Positions 32,482 to 43,924 of a stretch of DNA of 64,000 nucleotides are shown here, piece by piece. The position numbers and the translations under genes are program-made. The stretch's first letter is position 1; each line of letters opens with the position of its first letter. The notes beneath the pieces were generated by a model. That model had not been told where the DNA came from and ran no database searches. It was given only the letters and a program-made list of their open reading frames with translations. Location: assembly GCA_001599755.1 (NCBI GenBank), contig BCHX01000005.1, positions 1,273,922 through 1,337,921 of the forward strand. The letters are read 5' to 3'. The stretch comes from Gliomastix tumulicola (Eukaryota; Ascomycota; Sordariomycetes; Hypocreales; Bionectriaceae).

Positions 32482-35257
32482 TTATGCAGACAGGTCGATC
32501 TTGACGCTGAGAGTCTTCTTGTCACTCGTCTTCTTGCCCTCCTTCCACCAAGCGCCCACATCAATGGAGAAGACCCGCGAGCCCGCGGTCGTGGCAGCAG
32601 CAGAAGAGATGTACTTCTCATCAACCGCCTCGTCATCGACCACCACCTTGGACACGCTCGTCGACTCATCGCGAACGAACAGACCCAAATTACCGAGCGC
32701 CTTGATCTCAACCACCACCGACGACTCAGACACCTCGATCTTTGTCACACCAGCAGCGCCCGACATCTTGTCCAGCAGGCCCAGCACTGCGACGAAGCTC
32801 TTGCCGAAGGATCGCACGGGCGAGGCAGTCAAAATGTCCCAGCCTCTAGGCTCGAGCCTCATCTTGACGAGCTTCGACACCGGCGTGTCAAACGTAAACA
32901 GACGACCAGTGCGGAACGACCGGACAACAAATGTCTCGCTCGACTTGGCCGCCCGCTGAAAGTCGGCATACGGAATCAGAGACTCCCGCTCGCCCTCGCC
33001 CGCGTTGAACGTCCCGATGACGCCTGACCCTGTGATCGTGGATGTGGCCACCTTGAGGATGGGCCCCTTGGCATAGCTCTCGAAGAAGTCCAGCGCCGTG
33101 GCCACGGCCGGCCGCAACGCGATCTGCTTCCCCGAGGGCGTCGTCGCTGTCATCTGGTTGATCAGCGCCGTCCCGTGCTCCCCCGGCGTATCCGTGATCA
33201 GCACAGGACCGCCTGAGATGGCTCGTGCCGCGCCGTGGTACGATGAGTACGTATGCGCGGTCTGGAACATGTCCCAGTCCGGCAGCGTGTTGAGGTGCTG
33301 CGTCAGCAGGGCGTTGTGCGCGTTGGTCCAGATGTGCAGCGGGTGCGAGCCGGGGATCTCGGGGAAGAAGTCATCGTTGTTGCGCACGAGGATCCGCGGC
33401 GTGCGGCCCTGGAGCAGAGAGTGGAAGGTCACCTGCGGGACCTGCGACATGCAGCCGATGGCCCGGCCCTGGAAGTGCTTGAGGTAGGCCGTAGTCCAGG
33501 CGCTCTGGTACGCCGCGGGGACATCCTGACGGTCGACCGGGTTGACGAGCATGGCTAACAGGTGCTGCACGTCTGTCTTGACAAAGTCGACGCCCTCAGA
33601 GCGCAGGAAGGCATAGAAGTCGTCGTACATGCGATGGACATCCACGGGGTCTACGATGAGCACGTCGGTGGTCACGCTCAGACGGACTTTGCATTGTGTC
33701 ATGCGCGTCTTGTATGTCTTGGCCAGCTCCGTGTCATGCGATAGACCAGCCCAGTAGCCGAGGATGGCATGCCACACACCGACGTACTGGATGTGCGGAT
33801 ACCGCTCCTTGACCTTCTTGATCACGCCGGATAGACCGTTGGGGAAGCCTTCTTTGTTGGCCTGGAAGGCCTTCCAGCCCCTCCAGCCAGACTCCGAGGG
33901 GTCAAGTTTGGTGTTACCAAGCGTCTGCCAGTTATCGTCGATAAGCAGCGTGTTGAACACGACGCCCGCCTCGGTCAGCTTCTCCAGCCCGTTGAGGATC
34001 TTGTCCTCGCTGAGCTCCGCCCCCAGGCCGTTCCACGTGCAGTAGCCCAGGTTGTCGAAGAAGTCATTTTCGGGGCTACCCGACGCCGAGGCAAGCGCCT
34101 TCTCAAGAAGGCTCTGGGTCTTGGGCGTCGACTCGTTGAGCTGCCGGGCCTGGGCCATGACCTCCGCGATGGAGTCTTGCCTGTCACCCGCCACGGCGGC
34201 GAGGAAGCTCAGCGGTGCAGCAGAAGGAGAGTCGTTGCGGCCCGCGAGCGTGACCTTGCCCTCGGGGCCACCGGTGAAGACCTGGTAGAAGTCGTCGACG
34301 CCGTTGAAGGACAGCAGGGAGATGTATCGCCCCGACTTGGTCAGGAACGAGGCGAGAATCGCGTGCTCGCTGAGGTGGAAGTACTCCCCGTCGTGCACGG
34401 CGCCGTACCAGAACGGCTCGGCGCGGATGATGCACATGTAGCGCAGCTGGTCGACTACTAACCCGATATCCCTGCCTGTGAGGACGGTATCCTCGGCCTC
34501 GGACGGCGGGAGGGTGTCCTCGGCGGTGACACGCCATGCGGAGGACCCCTTATTCAGGGAGCACAGGGGGCTGACGGACCACCCGGACTCCAGAGCTAGC
34601 AGCTTCTCGATGCCGTCGCTGCTGGCCGCGGGCGTTGCAGCTGGGATGATGATCTCGCCAGAGGCAGCACCGCCTGCAGGGTTGAAGAGCTCCTTGAACG
34701 GGGAGCCCGGGTAGTGCTGATACCGGAACGTGAATTTCCCATGCAGCGAGCCATCAGCACGAGGCACGAGGTCGAGGCCGTCCTTACCAGCGGTGAGGGT
34801 GGTGGTGAAGGTCGCGTGACGGCATGCCTGCTCCGGCGTGAAGACGCGTGAGGGCGAGTCCGTTGTCCGGGGGAGAGGGACCTCAGGCCAGGAGGACGGG
34901 TGGACGAGGGCGTCTACGGCTTTGCCAGCGTCGCTATGGAGGAGCTTGAAGTCGAAGGGGTAGGCACGATCTCGCTCCCACTCGATGACGGCGGTGAAGG
35001 TGACCTGGGAACGTGTCAGCATCGAAGCTAGCAGCTACTGCTAAGGCTGCCCGCGCAGCTACGGGGAATGAAGCAGCTCAGAGACAAATGCTGTGGACGA
35101 AACATTTCCAGATAGCAAGAGGGCATCGTCAGGGACACTGGTCCGAGACACGGAGCAGAAACACACGTCATCGACATACCTCAGTCTGGCCGGGCTCCAA
35201 CACCGTCACAGAGCCCAACGGCGGATACGTCGTGATCCTCGGGCACACACCAGCCAT
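32482..35257 (-). CDS. GH36 alpha-galactosidase / raffinose synthase-type protein, 866 aa
   Basis: Exons, minus strand: 35257-35180 and 35004-32482, separated by a 175-nt intron with a CTGAC branch site. The first exon adds MAGVCPRITTYPPLGSVTVL and ends EPGQTE, joining VTFTAVIEWERD. There is no signal peptide, so the enzyme is intracellular. It should hydrolyse or transfer alpha-galactosyl groups (raffinose, stachyose, melibiose type). The raffinose_syn/Sip1 signature includes FNTLLIDDNWQTLG and EGVDFVKTDVQHLL, where Asp504 is the likely nucleophile. RNNDDFFPEIPGSHPLHIWT carries the likely acid/base (Asp570 or Asp571), as in the plant RxSDDFYP motif. The C-terminal beta domain ends VKIDLSA. 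Length (866) suits the family. It is head-to-head with a sugar transporter at 37506. Confidence 0.9.
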
Positions 35258-37505
35258 GGTGAGGTCTACGGCTCAAAAAGGGGCAACGACGAGTAGTCAA
35301 AAGAGAAACGAACGATATGGCAGCGTGACTCGGTCACGCTCGATGCAAAAAAAGGCTTGGAAGAGAGTTCAATGCTGAGTCCAATATCCTCGGTACCCAA
35401 GCAAGCAGACCCTTTTGTACCCCCCCTCCTTTCCTCAACCCCTCCAAGCTCTCGCGTCACCCATTGAGGTATCGTACAACAACGGGCTCTATTTTTTCAG
35501 TTATCCCCGCTGCTCAGGACATATCACACAGTGAAAACTCCACCGACAAGAGTTCTCCGCCCTTTCCACGACGGCGCCATGAAAGGAAGCGGGCGGACGG
35601 GCGGGCGCAGGTGACTTCTTGAGTCGGGAGAGTATCCCGCTGCTCAGTTTTCCGGGACTTTTCCTAGCTTTCATGACTCGAACGTTGGAGTCGATGGCGT
35701 GGCATTGCCAACTAAGGCACCTAGCTTGGGAAGGTCGGACGTTGGTCGTTTTCTGCATGTATTTTTTTGATTATTCATACGAAAAGGGCCGGTGCCCAGA
35801 CTTTTGGAGCTGTCAATGGAGCGGATAGCACAGCCGAGACGGCAGCTCATCGCATATCGCTGGGTGCCATGTGGCAGTTTTAATTAAAAATCCTCGAACG
35901 GTTGCGCCTATTCCGCCTATTCCGCCCGGGGAGGGAGGGGAGGGAGGGTCAGGGAGTATTCCGTCAGTTTTCCCTGCGTACGGACTGGTGGAATGCGTGA
36001 ACCGACGGGAGGAACCATTGATTAGGGTGATGGTGCGCCTGCATCTGTGACTGCCACCTACCGAAGTCGTGTCTTGACATATGCAGAAGGATCCGAGGAT
36101 GGTAAGCGATGGAGAGAACGCCGCTTGGCCTGCTCTGTCACCCTGCAAGGTGACGAGTCGCAGTGTGAGTGGCAGCGGGCGTCAATCACACCACACATCG
36201 GGAGAGAAGAGAGGACAGACTACAGACTCCGGCCGGTGTATTTAAGTACAAACCCCCCCAAACCCCCGCATTTCGGTCAATGCGACGTCGTATCTTCTCT
36301 CTCTCCTCGCCTGATGGAGGGCTCGGGTGTGGTTCGGTACAAGTCGGGCCGGGTAGAGGAGCATGTCGAGAGCCACCCCAACACAGAGCCTGCGCCAGGA
36401 CCTCATGCGAGACTATCTGATCATCTCGGCGCGACGCCCAGTCCATAGTCTCAAACAAAGCATCACGTTCTCTCCGAAATCTTCCCAACGAGAACCGCCA
36501 TGTGACGACTGACGAGAATCGAATCATCTCCAACCCCCGCACTGAGTTTAGGCCTGGTCGATTAGCCTCCCGCCTTCGCTTGCCAACTCGAACGCTGATT
36601 GGCCGCCATCCGGTCCGAGCGACACACTACAGGGAATAGCAGGAATTACAGGAAGGTCCTACAGGGGGCTTGGCCCCTGAACAGCGCTGGAAAACTCGCT
36701 GTCTGCCCCCCCCCTGCGGAAAACTCACTGCCGCTGTTTCCCGCCGCCTTTCCCCTTCCACGCCCTGCCCACCATCTGACTCGTCGCAGCGCAACCAGAC
36801 AGCCGGGCCTTGCAGGGCCTTGCAGGGCCTTGCAGGGGCAGCCAAGAGGCGCCGGTGCCTTCGCGAGACACCACCACGAGCTGATTTCGAAGCCTAGAGA
36901 CTCACCCTAAGGATGCTAACGCGGGTCTTTTTGATTCCTCTTACCTCTTTACCCCAAGGGACCCGACCCGAAATCATGGGGACCCCGGGGGCAAGGCGAC
37001 AACTCCATCTTGCATTCTAGACTCGGAGCTCCAGGTATCCAGCTCGCTTGAGGAGCGTGAAGCTTAGGCTGGCTCGCCCCTACCTACTACTACTAGTACG
37101 TACTGCCTTGGGTGCGGGGAAGTGACCTGCTGCTGGCTGGCAGGCTGGCGCTGCTGGTTGGTTCCCCAGCAAACAACGACCCTGAGCGCAGAAAATTAAC
37201 AGCGAGAGGACAGCAGCCAAAAAAAAAAAAAAAGACGGATATTTGCCCATCCCTGCCCTGTCAAATCAAAATCACCAATGCAACCTCGAGGAGCGCGTCG
37301 GTAGGGATTCGCCTATTTCAACTCCACGCCCTCCCACCTTCGTTCGATTTTCTCTCCCCTTCTCTTCTTTTGTTTCTTCAGCAGCCAGCGAGCCCTTCGC
37401 CTTGCCTTGCCTTGCCCCGACCTGCCTCGCACAGCGCAGTCCTGCCCACGATTCGCCACGCTCTCCTCGCAGACGAAGACAGAAAGAAACAGCGACAGCG
37501 CAAAC
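35258..37505. other. Divergent promoter region, GH36 enzyme / sugar transporter
   Basis: About 2.2 kb with no intact gene. It carries a 10-nt tandem repeat (GGGCCTTGCA, three copies, 36805-36834), a poly(A) run at about 37220-37234 and a C/T-rich leader before 37506. A long common spacer fits shared regulation of both genes; no defined operator was recognised. Confidence 0.5.
36805..36834. repeat. Three tandem copies of a 10-nt unit
   Basis: The unit GGGCCTTGCA occurs three times without change in the spacer between the GH36 gene and the sugar transporter. It could hold a spaced regulator site, but nothing shows that. Confidence 0.85.
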
Positions 37506-39618
37506 ATGACGTCCGAGGACAAGAGCCAGCCGCCGGCCGTCGAGCAGCAGGATGTCGTCGACTCCCAGCCCCAGCCCCTGGCTATCGATAAGGCCATCAT
37601 CCAGGAGGCGGCCGACCGCACCACCTTCGAGCACAGCATGTCTGTCCGGGACGCCGTCAAGTACTACAAATGGGCCATCTTCTGGTGCCTTGCCGTGAGG
37701 TGTGTACGCCCCCCCTACGATCCTCTACGCTTTGCGATCCCCAATGCGCTCGGGATGCGCTGCATTGCGCTGCAATGCGCTGCACTGCGCTGAGTCGCCT
37801 TTGCGCGCGCGCGCTCAAGTCCCCTAGCACGCCATAAACTCTGTACTCCCGCTTTTTTTGATCTGCCCTAAAGACTAACCTTAACTTCAAGCATGACCGT
37901 CGTCATGGAGGGCTATGACGCCATCCTCATCGGAAACTTCTGGGCCTACCCAACCTTCCAGAAGAAGTACGGCCGCTTCGTGGGTGTCACCGAGACCACC
38001 AAGTCGGGCTACCAGCTCACGCCCGCCTGGCAGGCCGGCCTCGGCAACGGCGCCGGCGTCGGAGCCTTCTTCGGCGCCCTCCTCAACGGCTTCCTCGTCG
38101 GCCGCTTCGGCCAGCGCAACACCGTCGTCGGCGCCCTCTGCGCCCTCTCGTGCTTCATCTTCATCGTCTTCTTCGCCAACAACCCGCCTACCTTGCTCGT
38201 GGGCCAGCTGCTCTGCGGCCTGCCCTGGGGCGTCTTCGCGACCTCGGCGCCTGCGTACGCCAGCGAGATGCTCCCCATGGTGCTGCGTGTCTACTTCACG
38301 AGCTGGACTAACATGTGCTTCATCATTGGGCAGTTCATCGCTGCGGGTGTGCTCAGGGCCTGCTTGACGAGGCAGGACGAGTGGGGATTTAGGATCCCGT
38401 TCGCTCTTCAGGTATTATGCCCCCCCTCTTCTTGTTCGCCACGCTGTTTATCGCCCCCCCTCTCCCCTCTTCCCTCTTCCCTCCTCCCCTTTTTGGGTCG
38501 TGTTATTGGGTTTGGAGATGCATGCTGACAACACGAAAAGTGGTTCTGGCCTGCGTGGCTTATCCCGCTCCTCTGCTTCGCTCCGGAGTCCCCATGGCAC
38601 TTGGTCCGTCAGGGCAAGCTTGCCGAGGCCGAGGCGGCGCTCGCGCGTCTGCAGTCGCCCGACTGCCCTGTCGATCCCAAGCAGACGCTGTCGACGATTG
38701 TCTACACGGATAACCTCGAGAAGGAGCTCGCTGTCGGCACCTCGTACAAGGACTGCTTCAAGGGCTTCGAGCTTCGACGCACGGAGATTGCTTGCATCTC
38801 GTTTATGGGTCAGGTCATGTGCGGAACGGTACGACTCTTCCCTTCCTCCTGTAGTAGGGTTGTTTTCTGTGTCTGTGTACTGACTGGGCGTATAGGCTGT
38901 CGCGTACAATGCTACCTACTTCTACGAGCAGATCGGTCTCCCCGCCAAGACCATCTACAACCTCAACATCGGTGGCTACGCCCTGGCCCTTGGCGGTGCC
39001 TTTGGCAGCTGGTTCTTCCTCATGCCGCGCTTCGGCCGCCGCCGCATCTACCTCTGCGGCTCCGCGACCATGTTCACGCTGCTGTACATCATCGGCATCC
39101 TCACCAGCTGGAAGCACCGCCCCGGCGTGGCCGACGCCCAGGCCTACATGACGCTCGTGTGGAAGTTCATCTTCCAGCTTTCGGCCGGCCAGCTGGGTTG
39201 GGCCATCCCCGCCGAGGTCGGTAGCACGCGTGTGAGGCAGAAGACCATCGTGCTGGCGAGGAACGCGTACTACATCATCTACGTCACGGGTAATGTCCTG
39301 CAGCCGTACTTTATGAACCCCACCGCGTGGAACGTCGGTGCCCGAACGAGTGAGTCCTCCGAGCCCCCCTCCCGTCCCAGATGAAAACCGTGAGACATGG
39401 TTTGCTAACTGGGCTGTGTAGCTTTCGTCTGGGGCAGCACCGCCCTCATCTTCTTCACCTGGGCCTTCTTCCGCCTCCCCGAGACCAAGGACCGCACTTT
39501 CGAGCAGCTCGACGTGCTCTTTGCCAAGAAGATCTCGGCTAGGAAGTTCGCCAAGACGGACGTCAATGCCTTTGACCAGGAGGAAACGGGTGAGCTCAAG
39601 CAGATGTACAACGCTTGA
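37506..39618 (+). CDS. MFS sugar transporter, maltose/alpha-glucoside permease type, 550 aa
   Basis: Exons 37506-37699, 37892-38411, 38541-38828, 38896-39349, 39422-39618, all GT..AG and in phase. It should be a proton-coupled oligosaccharide importer of the plasma membrane. The charged N-terminus is followed by about 12 membrane segments. Sugar-porter signatures: MEGYDAILIGNFWAYPTFQK in helix 1, GRFGQRNT between helices 2 and 3, PESPWHLVRQGKLAEAEAAL before the central loop, GSWFFLMPRFGRRRIYL, and PETKDRTFEQLDVLF after the last helix. These are those of the fungal MAL/alpha-glucoside branch. Its divergent partner is an intracellular GH36 enzyme, so a galacto-oligosaccharide such as raffinose or melibiose is a likely cargo. 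Intron 1 holds about four copies of a TGCGCTGCA unit. Confidence 0.9.
37756..37793. repeat. Short tandem repeat in intron 1 of the sugar transporter
   Basis: About four 10-nt copies of a TGCGCTGCAN unit lie inside the 192-nt first intron, which is long for this window. The repeat probably lengthened the intron. Confidence 0.8.
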
Positions 39619-40711
39619 GGCACAGGGATGGCGCTTTATAACTGTATCATATCTATGCACCTTTTGTAGTGGCATGGTACCCGACACTTGGAAACGATAG
39701 TTGGCTACTAGTATATGACGCTTTCTAGGATTTATCTGTGTTTGTGATGACGGATTCGCTACGCTGTCTATCTAGGTGCTCACTTAACGCTATGCCTTCA
39801 CCTCGCACTGAATAATATAATTCCCGTTCACTTCATTCTTCACCACCCCGTCTCATCCAGCGAGCACCCAAGGCATCGCTTCATTCAACGCTTCGTCCAC
39901 AAAGGTACTTTGGTACCTGGGTACCTGGGTACTTACACCTTTGCTGATGCGACGGGAGGTGAGCTCCGGCGTGGCGTGATGTTGCGCGTCGCACGGACGA
40001 GGAGGAAGGTGCACCTGCCTGGGAAGGGAAGAAAGAGGCGACGCAAGTACGTAATTGTCTTGCGCGTTCATTTTTGGACCCATCCAGGTTCATACCACGC
40101 AGAGGAAGGCGCACTCACCGAGAAGCAGGCGCGGCAGCCTGGTTGACCCCGCCTTCCATTTTCCGCCACGCCGCAAGATGCAAACGAAGGCCGTTTGCAA
40201 CGGCGAGAGCCTGTCTAAAGCTCCTTCCTCACCGGATAAGACGGCTCAACCGGCTTCGAGTTCCTTCCAAATGAGCACTCTTCTCTTCCCCGCCACGAGG
40301 CCTCGAACGTTCCAGACCAACTGCTGCCTGGGGCTCTTTCCTTTTGATCATCTGCTCTGCTCCTTCCCAATCCTTGTGCCGCGGCTTACCGCGTCGTCGT
40401 CTTGCCTCGCGTCTCCTCTCCCAAAATCCTCTTTTTCCTGTTCTTCTTCTTCTTCTTCTTCTCTCCTCCTCATACCTCCGGCTGGCCCAGCAACAACTTT
40501 TTCTTTCTGGAGACCCTTCATAAAGGGCGGGCGTGCAGGGCGCCTTTCTCGAGTACCATGCACTACCAGTGCCCTGCACGTCCGCAAACGCGGGCCGGAA
40601 AAGGAAAAGCTTCGGCAGAGCTCAAAGACGGTGTGCGAGCGACGATCCGTCCCCAGTCGTATGTAAGTTGGGTCCTATCCTTGCTTGCATGCTTCTCTTT
40701 GCGAGTGTTCT
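39619..40711. other. Gene-free stretch downstream of the sugar transporter
   Basis: No intact gene. A TTC repeat lies at about 40442-40460. Frames at 40055-40666 are low complexity. This opens a 7.6-kb stretch (39.6-47.2 kb) in which only fragments of genes were found. Confidence 0.55.
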
Positions 40712-40770
40712 AACAAGATGCATGCTCAGCTTTTGAGACAAGCATATGACTACTGGCAGAATCAACCAGA
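40712..40770 (-). pseudogene. Fragment of the 5' end of 18S rRNA
   Basis: Read on the minus strand from 40770, the sequence follows the universal start of eukaryotic small-subunit rRNA: CTGGTTGAT then one C-to-T change, then CTGCCAGTAGTCATATGC and TTGTCTCAAA. About 38 nt match with a single mismatch. After that the likeness fades over some 20 nt, although CATGCAT of the 18S helix region is still seen. It starts at, or within two or three bases of, the mature 5' end. No further 18S sequence follows, so this is a detached scrap and cannot serve as rRNA. Read on the other strand it gives the peptide RQAYDYWQNQP, a common false protein call in fungal genomes. Confidence 0.85.
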
Positions 40771-42980
40771 CCACTGTCATGCGGCAACAGGACGCGGAAG
40801 AAACGTTTGAGTCACATACTCACCCAAGTTGTATAATCTCCATTGGAGGTAAGTTGTCTTACTTCTATTGTGTTTGATCTGCTATTCTTCTGGCAATCAG
40901 AATGCCCCCCCTCTTCCCCCAAATAGCGATCGGTGTGAGACCGGGTGCTGTCCTGGTCAGTCTGGCTGAGTGGACGAAGGAAGTCTCCTTCATGCTGCAG
41001 CATCCGGGACGTTGTCAGTCGTCTAGCGGCGGCGAGAAAGAAAGAAAAAATCTCGTTTCGGCGTGCCTCTTTGTCTCTACTCCCCAGCAAGCACTTGGAC
41101 ATGGCTCTTGGAGCTTCTCCAATTCGATAGGGCTAGCCCTAGCCCCCATTCCTGACCGCTTTTCTTCACATGTCCCTCGTTTGCTCGGGCGTGCCGAAAG
41201 GCGGTCAAAAACTTGCTCATGCCTCGAATCTGAGCTGCAGAACCTCATCCTCCACACTTCTCCCCATTTTCTGTTTTCTTTTCTCTCTTCCTCCTTTCCA
41301 ATCCCTCATCTCTCCTGGCGCGGATGCGCCTAGCTGAGATTGACGGATGCACTTCAAATTCTCTCGCCTTCGCTGCTCTGGCGTTCTTCGTTTCCCCCAG
41401 ATGCCCTTCACCCGCTTCCCCGTTCCTTGCTCTCTCTGTTCATAGGAGCCTCCAGCAAAGGTCAGATGATCTTCCCGCTACGCAGCACTTTGCTTCACCA
41501 AGTCTGCCCAGCCCAGCTTGTCTCTTGAGGTCTGCATCATTGAAGAACCATCCCGACCCTCAAACGAAGCCCCTCTTGTCTTTTCCCATCTTTCCGACGC
41601 CAAGGCAGAAAGTTCTCCTTGCGTCTCCGAGTCGAGATCACTCAAACACGCACAAGGACGTGGATGATAACCGATAGCCATTTAGATTCCGACGCCTTCC
41701 AAGACTACTACGGCAGCGAAGCGTCCCGCACCGAAGGGAAAGCTCAATGCCAGGAAGAAGGTGGCCACGGCTGGTAAACCTAGCAAGGCTACTACCACTG
41801 GGGGAGCCTGTAAGGGGTAGCCAACACGGCAGGGATCCTCACTCAACACCATCAATTCGTCTGCCGTCTTTTGCTTTCACCTCATCGTTATGCGGCAGCT
41901 TACGATACTGGCTACGCCCACGCGAGACGGTGGTGCTGTCTGTCTTCCTGTAGCAATAGAGCAGGATTGGTCAGTTTTTGCCCCCAAGACCAAGTCGATG
42001 ACGGTAGATTTAAAGAGAGTGGCTGGTTCCGTGGATTCGTGCCACGCTCGATGCGAGCCCCGTTTTCCGTTGCATTCTCTCCACTTCGTGGACACGCAGA
42101 TTTCTGGAAGAGAACTTGTGTCTCAACGCACGCGGAGCATGATTTTAAGTAAGCACACCCTTTACACGAAGCCTAGTTTTGAGAGAGCCCTCCCCAGCAA
42201 CTACGTGGTACTCCGAGATACCTGTATTGATTGCATTTCGTTCAATGCTAACCAAAATTCAAGGAGAGTTCGAGATATTCGCACAAGAAGGCTGGAAAAA
42301 GCCGACCGTCTCAGAGACAGCAGGGCAGAATAGCCGTGGTCAAGGTAAGCACAGCTCTTATAAGCCTTCTCTTGCGGTCGCTTGCAGAGCTAACTCAAGA
42401 TACAGAAGGCGTTTCGGACGTTGACCGTCTCTCGCTCAAAGGTTGGCATTGCAATAGAAGCTAGCGGGCGCTTCGAACTCTACATGAACAGAGTCCTGCC
42501 GGCGGAGTCGGGCTGCCTTTGCAAAACGATCTGCCCCAATCGCTTGAATCGTTCTCATGGCCCCTCTGCACTCCTCTTCGAGGGGTCGCCTTGTGTCCCT
42601 GCGCTCGGTATTGGCCCTGCCAAAGCAGCATCTCCTGGTGTCTTGCATTCCCTCCCTGTCACATTCAAGAGGAGCAACTCCCAGCCAGTGGCGATACCTT
42701 CTCTCTATCCGCGATTTCCTGCTCATTGCGCGTGTTCGCCGGAGTTGGTCGCGGTTAGTCTTCGCTACATGGCGCAGAGTTCACCCTGACGACAACGAGA
42801 CCAGTCACCATCGTCCTTGTCATGGCACTCCTCATGGAGTGGCCGACGTATTCTTGTGGAAGAATACGAAAGTCAAGCCTTTCCGACGCCATCCATCCGG
42901 GCGCCGACAGCTCGGCCTCCCAACAGCTGCTTCGGGGCACATGGGCGCTTTTCTTCTCTCGCGTCTCGCCTGCAACGAAG
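40771..42980. other. Gene-free stretch with short coding-like scraps
   Basis: No intact gene. A C/T-rich, promoter-like stretch runs from about 41250 to 41680. It is followed at 41701-41820 by a frame with a Lys/Ala/Thr-rich peptide (KTTTAAKRPAPKGKLNARKK and on to ATAGKPSKATTTGG) that resembles the charged tails of nuclear proteins such as topoisomerase II, flanked by stops and a competing frame. At 42179-42350 a second scrap reads VLIAFRSMLTKIQGEFEIFA. Neither can be tied to a family. Confidence 0.35.
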
Positions 42981-43140
42981 ACCGACGAGACCCCAAAATT
43001 GGGGGGCTGTGCGTCCGGGGGTTTTCATCAGGCGACCGACGAGACCCCCAAAATGGGGGGTTGTGCGTCCGGGGGCCTTGATCAGGCGACCGACGAGACC
43101 CCCAAGATGGGGGGTGTGCGTCCCGGGGCCTTCACCAAGA
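42981..43140 (+). repeat. Three copies of a 54-bp tandem repeat (18-codon unit)
   Basis: Copies start at 42981, 43035 and 43089, exactly 54 bp apart. In the frame of 42822-43163 they encode TDETPKLGGCASGGFHQA, TDETPKMGGCASGGLDQA and TDETPKMGGVRPGAFTKR. The third copy has lost one T and gained one C nearby, which restores the frame. Each unit contains a C-run/G-run hairpin (CCCCCAAAATGGGGGG). A unit length divisible by three hints at a coding past; no family is recognised. Confidence 0.85.
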
Positions 43141-43827
43141 GAGACACCATCCCAACTCTTTGACCTCCGGGTCGAAGCTTGCCTGGGCAAGCCGGGGCAG
43201 CAGCTTCATCCTGTCTCGATGAACCTCGCTTTCCCCCACCCAACGAGGCTTCTGTCCAACGGTCTGGTGGCATGACCGTGGCCCTCGCCCTCTCCCTCAT
43301 GGACGATGCTGTCGGGGCTTGACTCCTTCTTTGAAGAAGATCATCAACGAACTGATTCTTCCTCATCACATCATCAAAGTATGGAATAGCGGCTCCATCT
43401 TGCTCGTCCACGCCTACCACCTCATGATCATGTTCGGGAAGTGTGCCGTTCGAAACTCCGCGGCCCTCTGACTCCGACTCAATTGGGATGCGTGGGTTGA
43501 TACGTCCCTTGCCTCGCACCCAGCTTGGCTGGACAAGATCGACCGTTCAGAGCTCATGGAGAGCGACGAGGACGAGGACGAGGACGAGACGAGCAGAGCT
43601 TGTACTCGAGCAACACGATCATCATTCGCTCGTCGATACACAGCCGTTTTCAGTTCCGAGAGAACTATATGAAATCTCCCTCGACCACAGCCGCTAGTAT
43701 AATGCTAGTGATCTTGAGGTCATTGACTCGCAGAATTCACCCGCAGGCGGGGAGCGCGCTGTGTGTGTCGTCTCCGGGCGAGTTGATCGGGCTGGTCCCC
43801 CTTGATACTCCGCTCTGACATCCCGCA
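43141..43827. other. Degenerate coding-like stretch, family not recognised
   Basis: At about 43316-43470 one frame reads SLKKIINELILPHHIIKVWN and on to LLVHAYHLMIMFGKCAVRNS, stops, and goes on at 43480-43600 as LNWDAWVDTSLASHPAWLDK with an acidic run (MESDEDEDEDE). The peptide quality is high but stops break it. It looks like a dead gene of unknown family. Confidence 0.35.
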
Positions 43828-43924
43828 CGGAGCACACCTGCTCAAACAGATAAATGGCAAAAGAACAGAAGCAATAGAAGATCATCCGAACTTTGCCATT
43901 TATCTGTTGAACAGGTGTGCTCCG
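43828..43924. repeat. Near-perfect 33-nt inverted repeat (hairpin), 30-nt loop
   Basis: The left arm 43828-43861 and the reverse complement of the right arm 43892-43924 agree in all but one base and one extra A (both begin CGGAGCACACCTG and end AGATAAATGGCAAA). The loop is 30 nt. The structure is stronger than any other seen in the window and could fold in RNA or form a DNA cruciform. No gene is placed on it. Confidence 0.9.

Noticed and set aside
38815..39687. 290-codon open frame on the minus strand
   Set aside because: Antisense to exons 4 and 5 of the sugar transporter, with composition expected of a shadow frame.
40558..40660. Possible first exon starting MHYQCPARPQTR with a GTAAGT donor
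   Set aside because: The next exon would have to run through the antisense of the 18S fragment and soon meets stops; no protein match.
40055..40666. 203-codon plus-strand frame
   Set aside because: Mostly Ser/Leu/Phe from C/T-rich repeats, with no codon bias.
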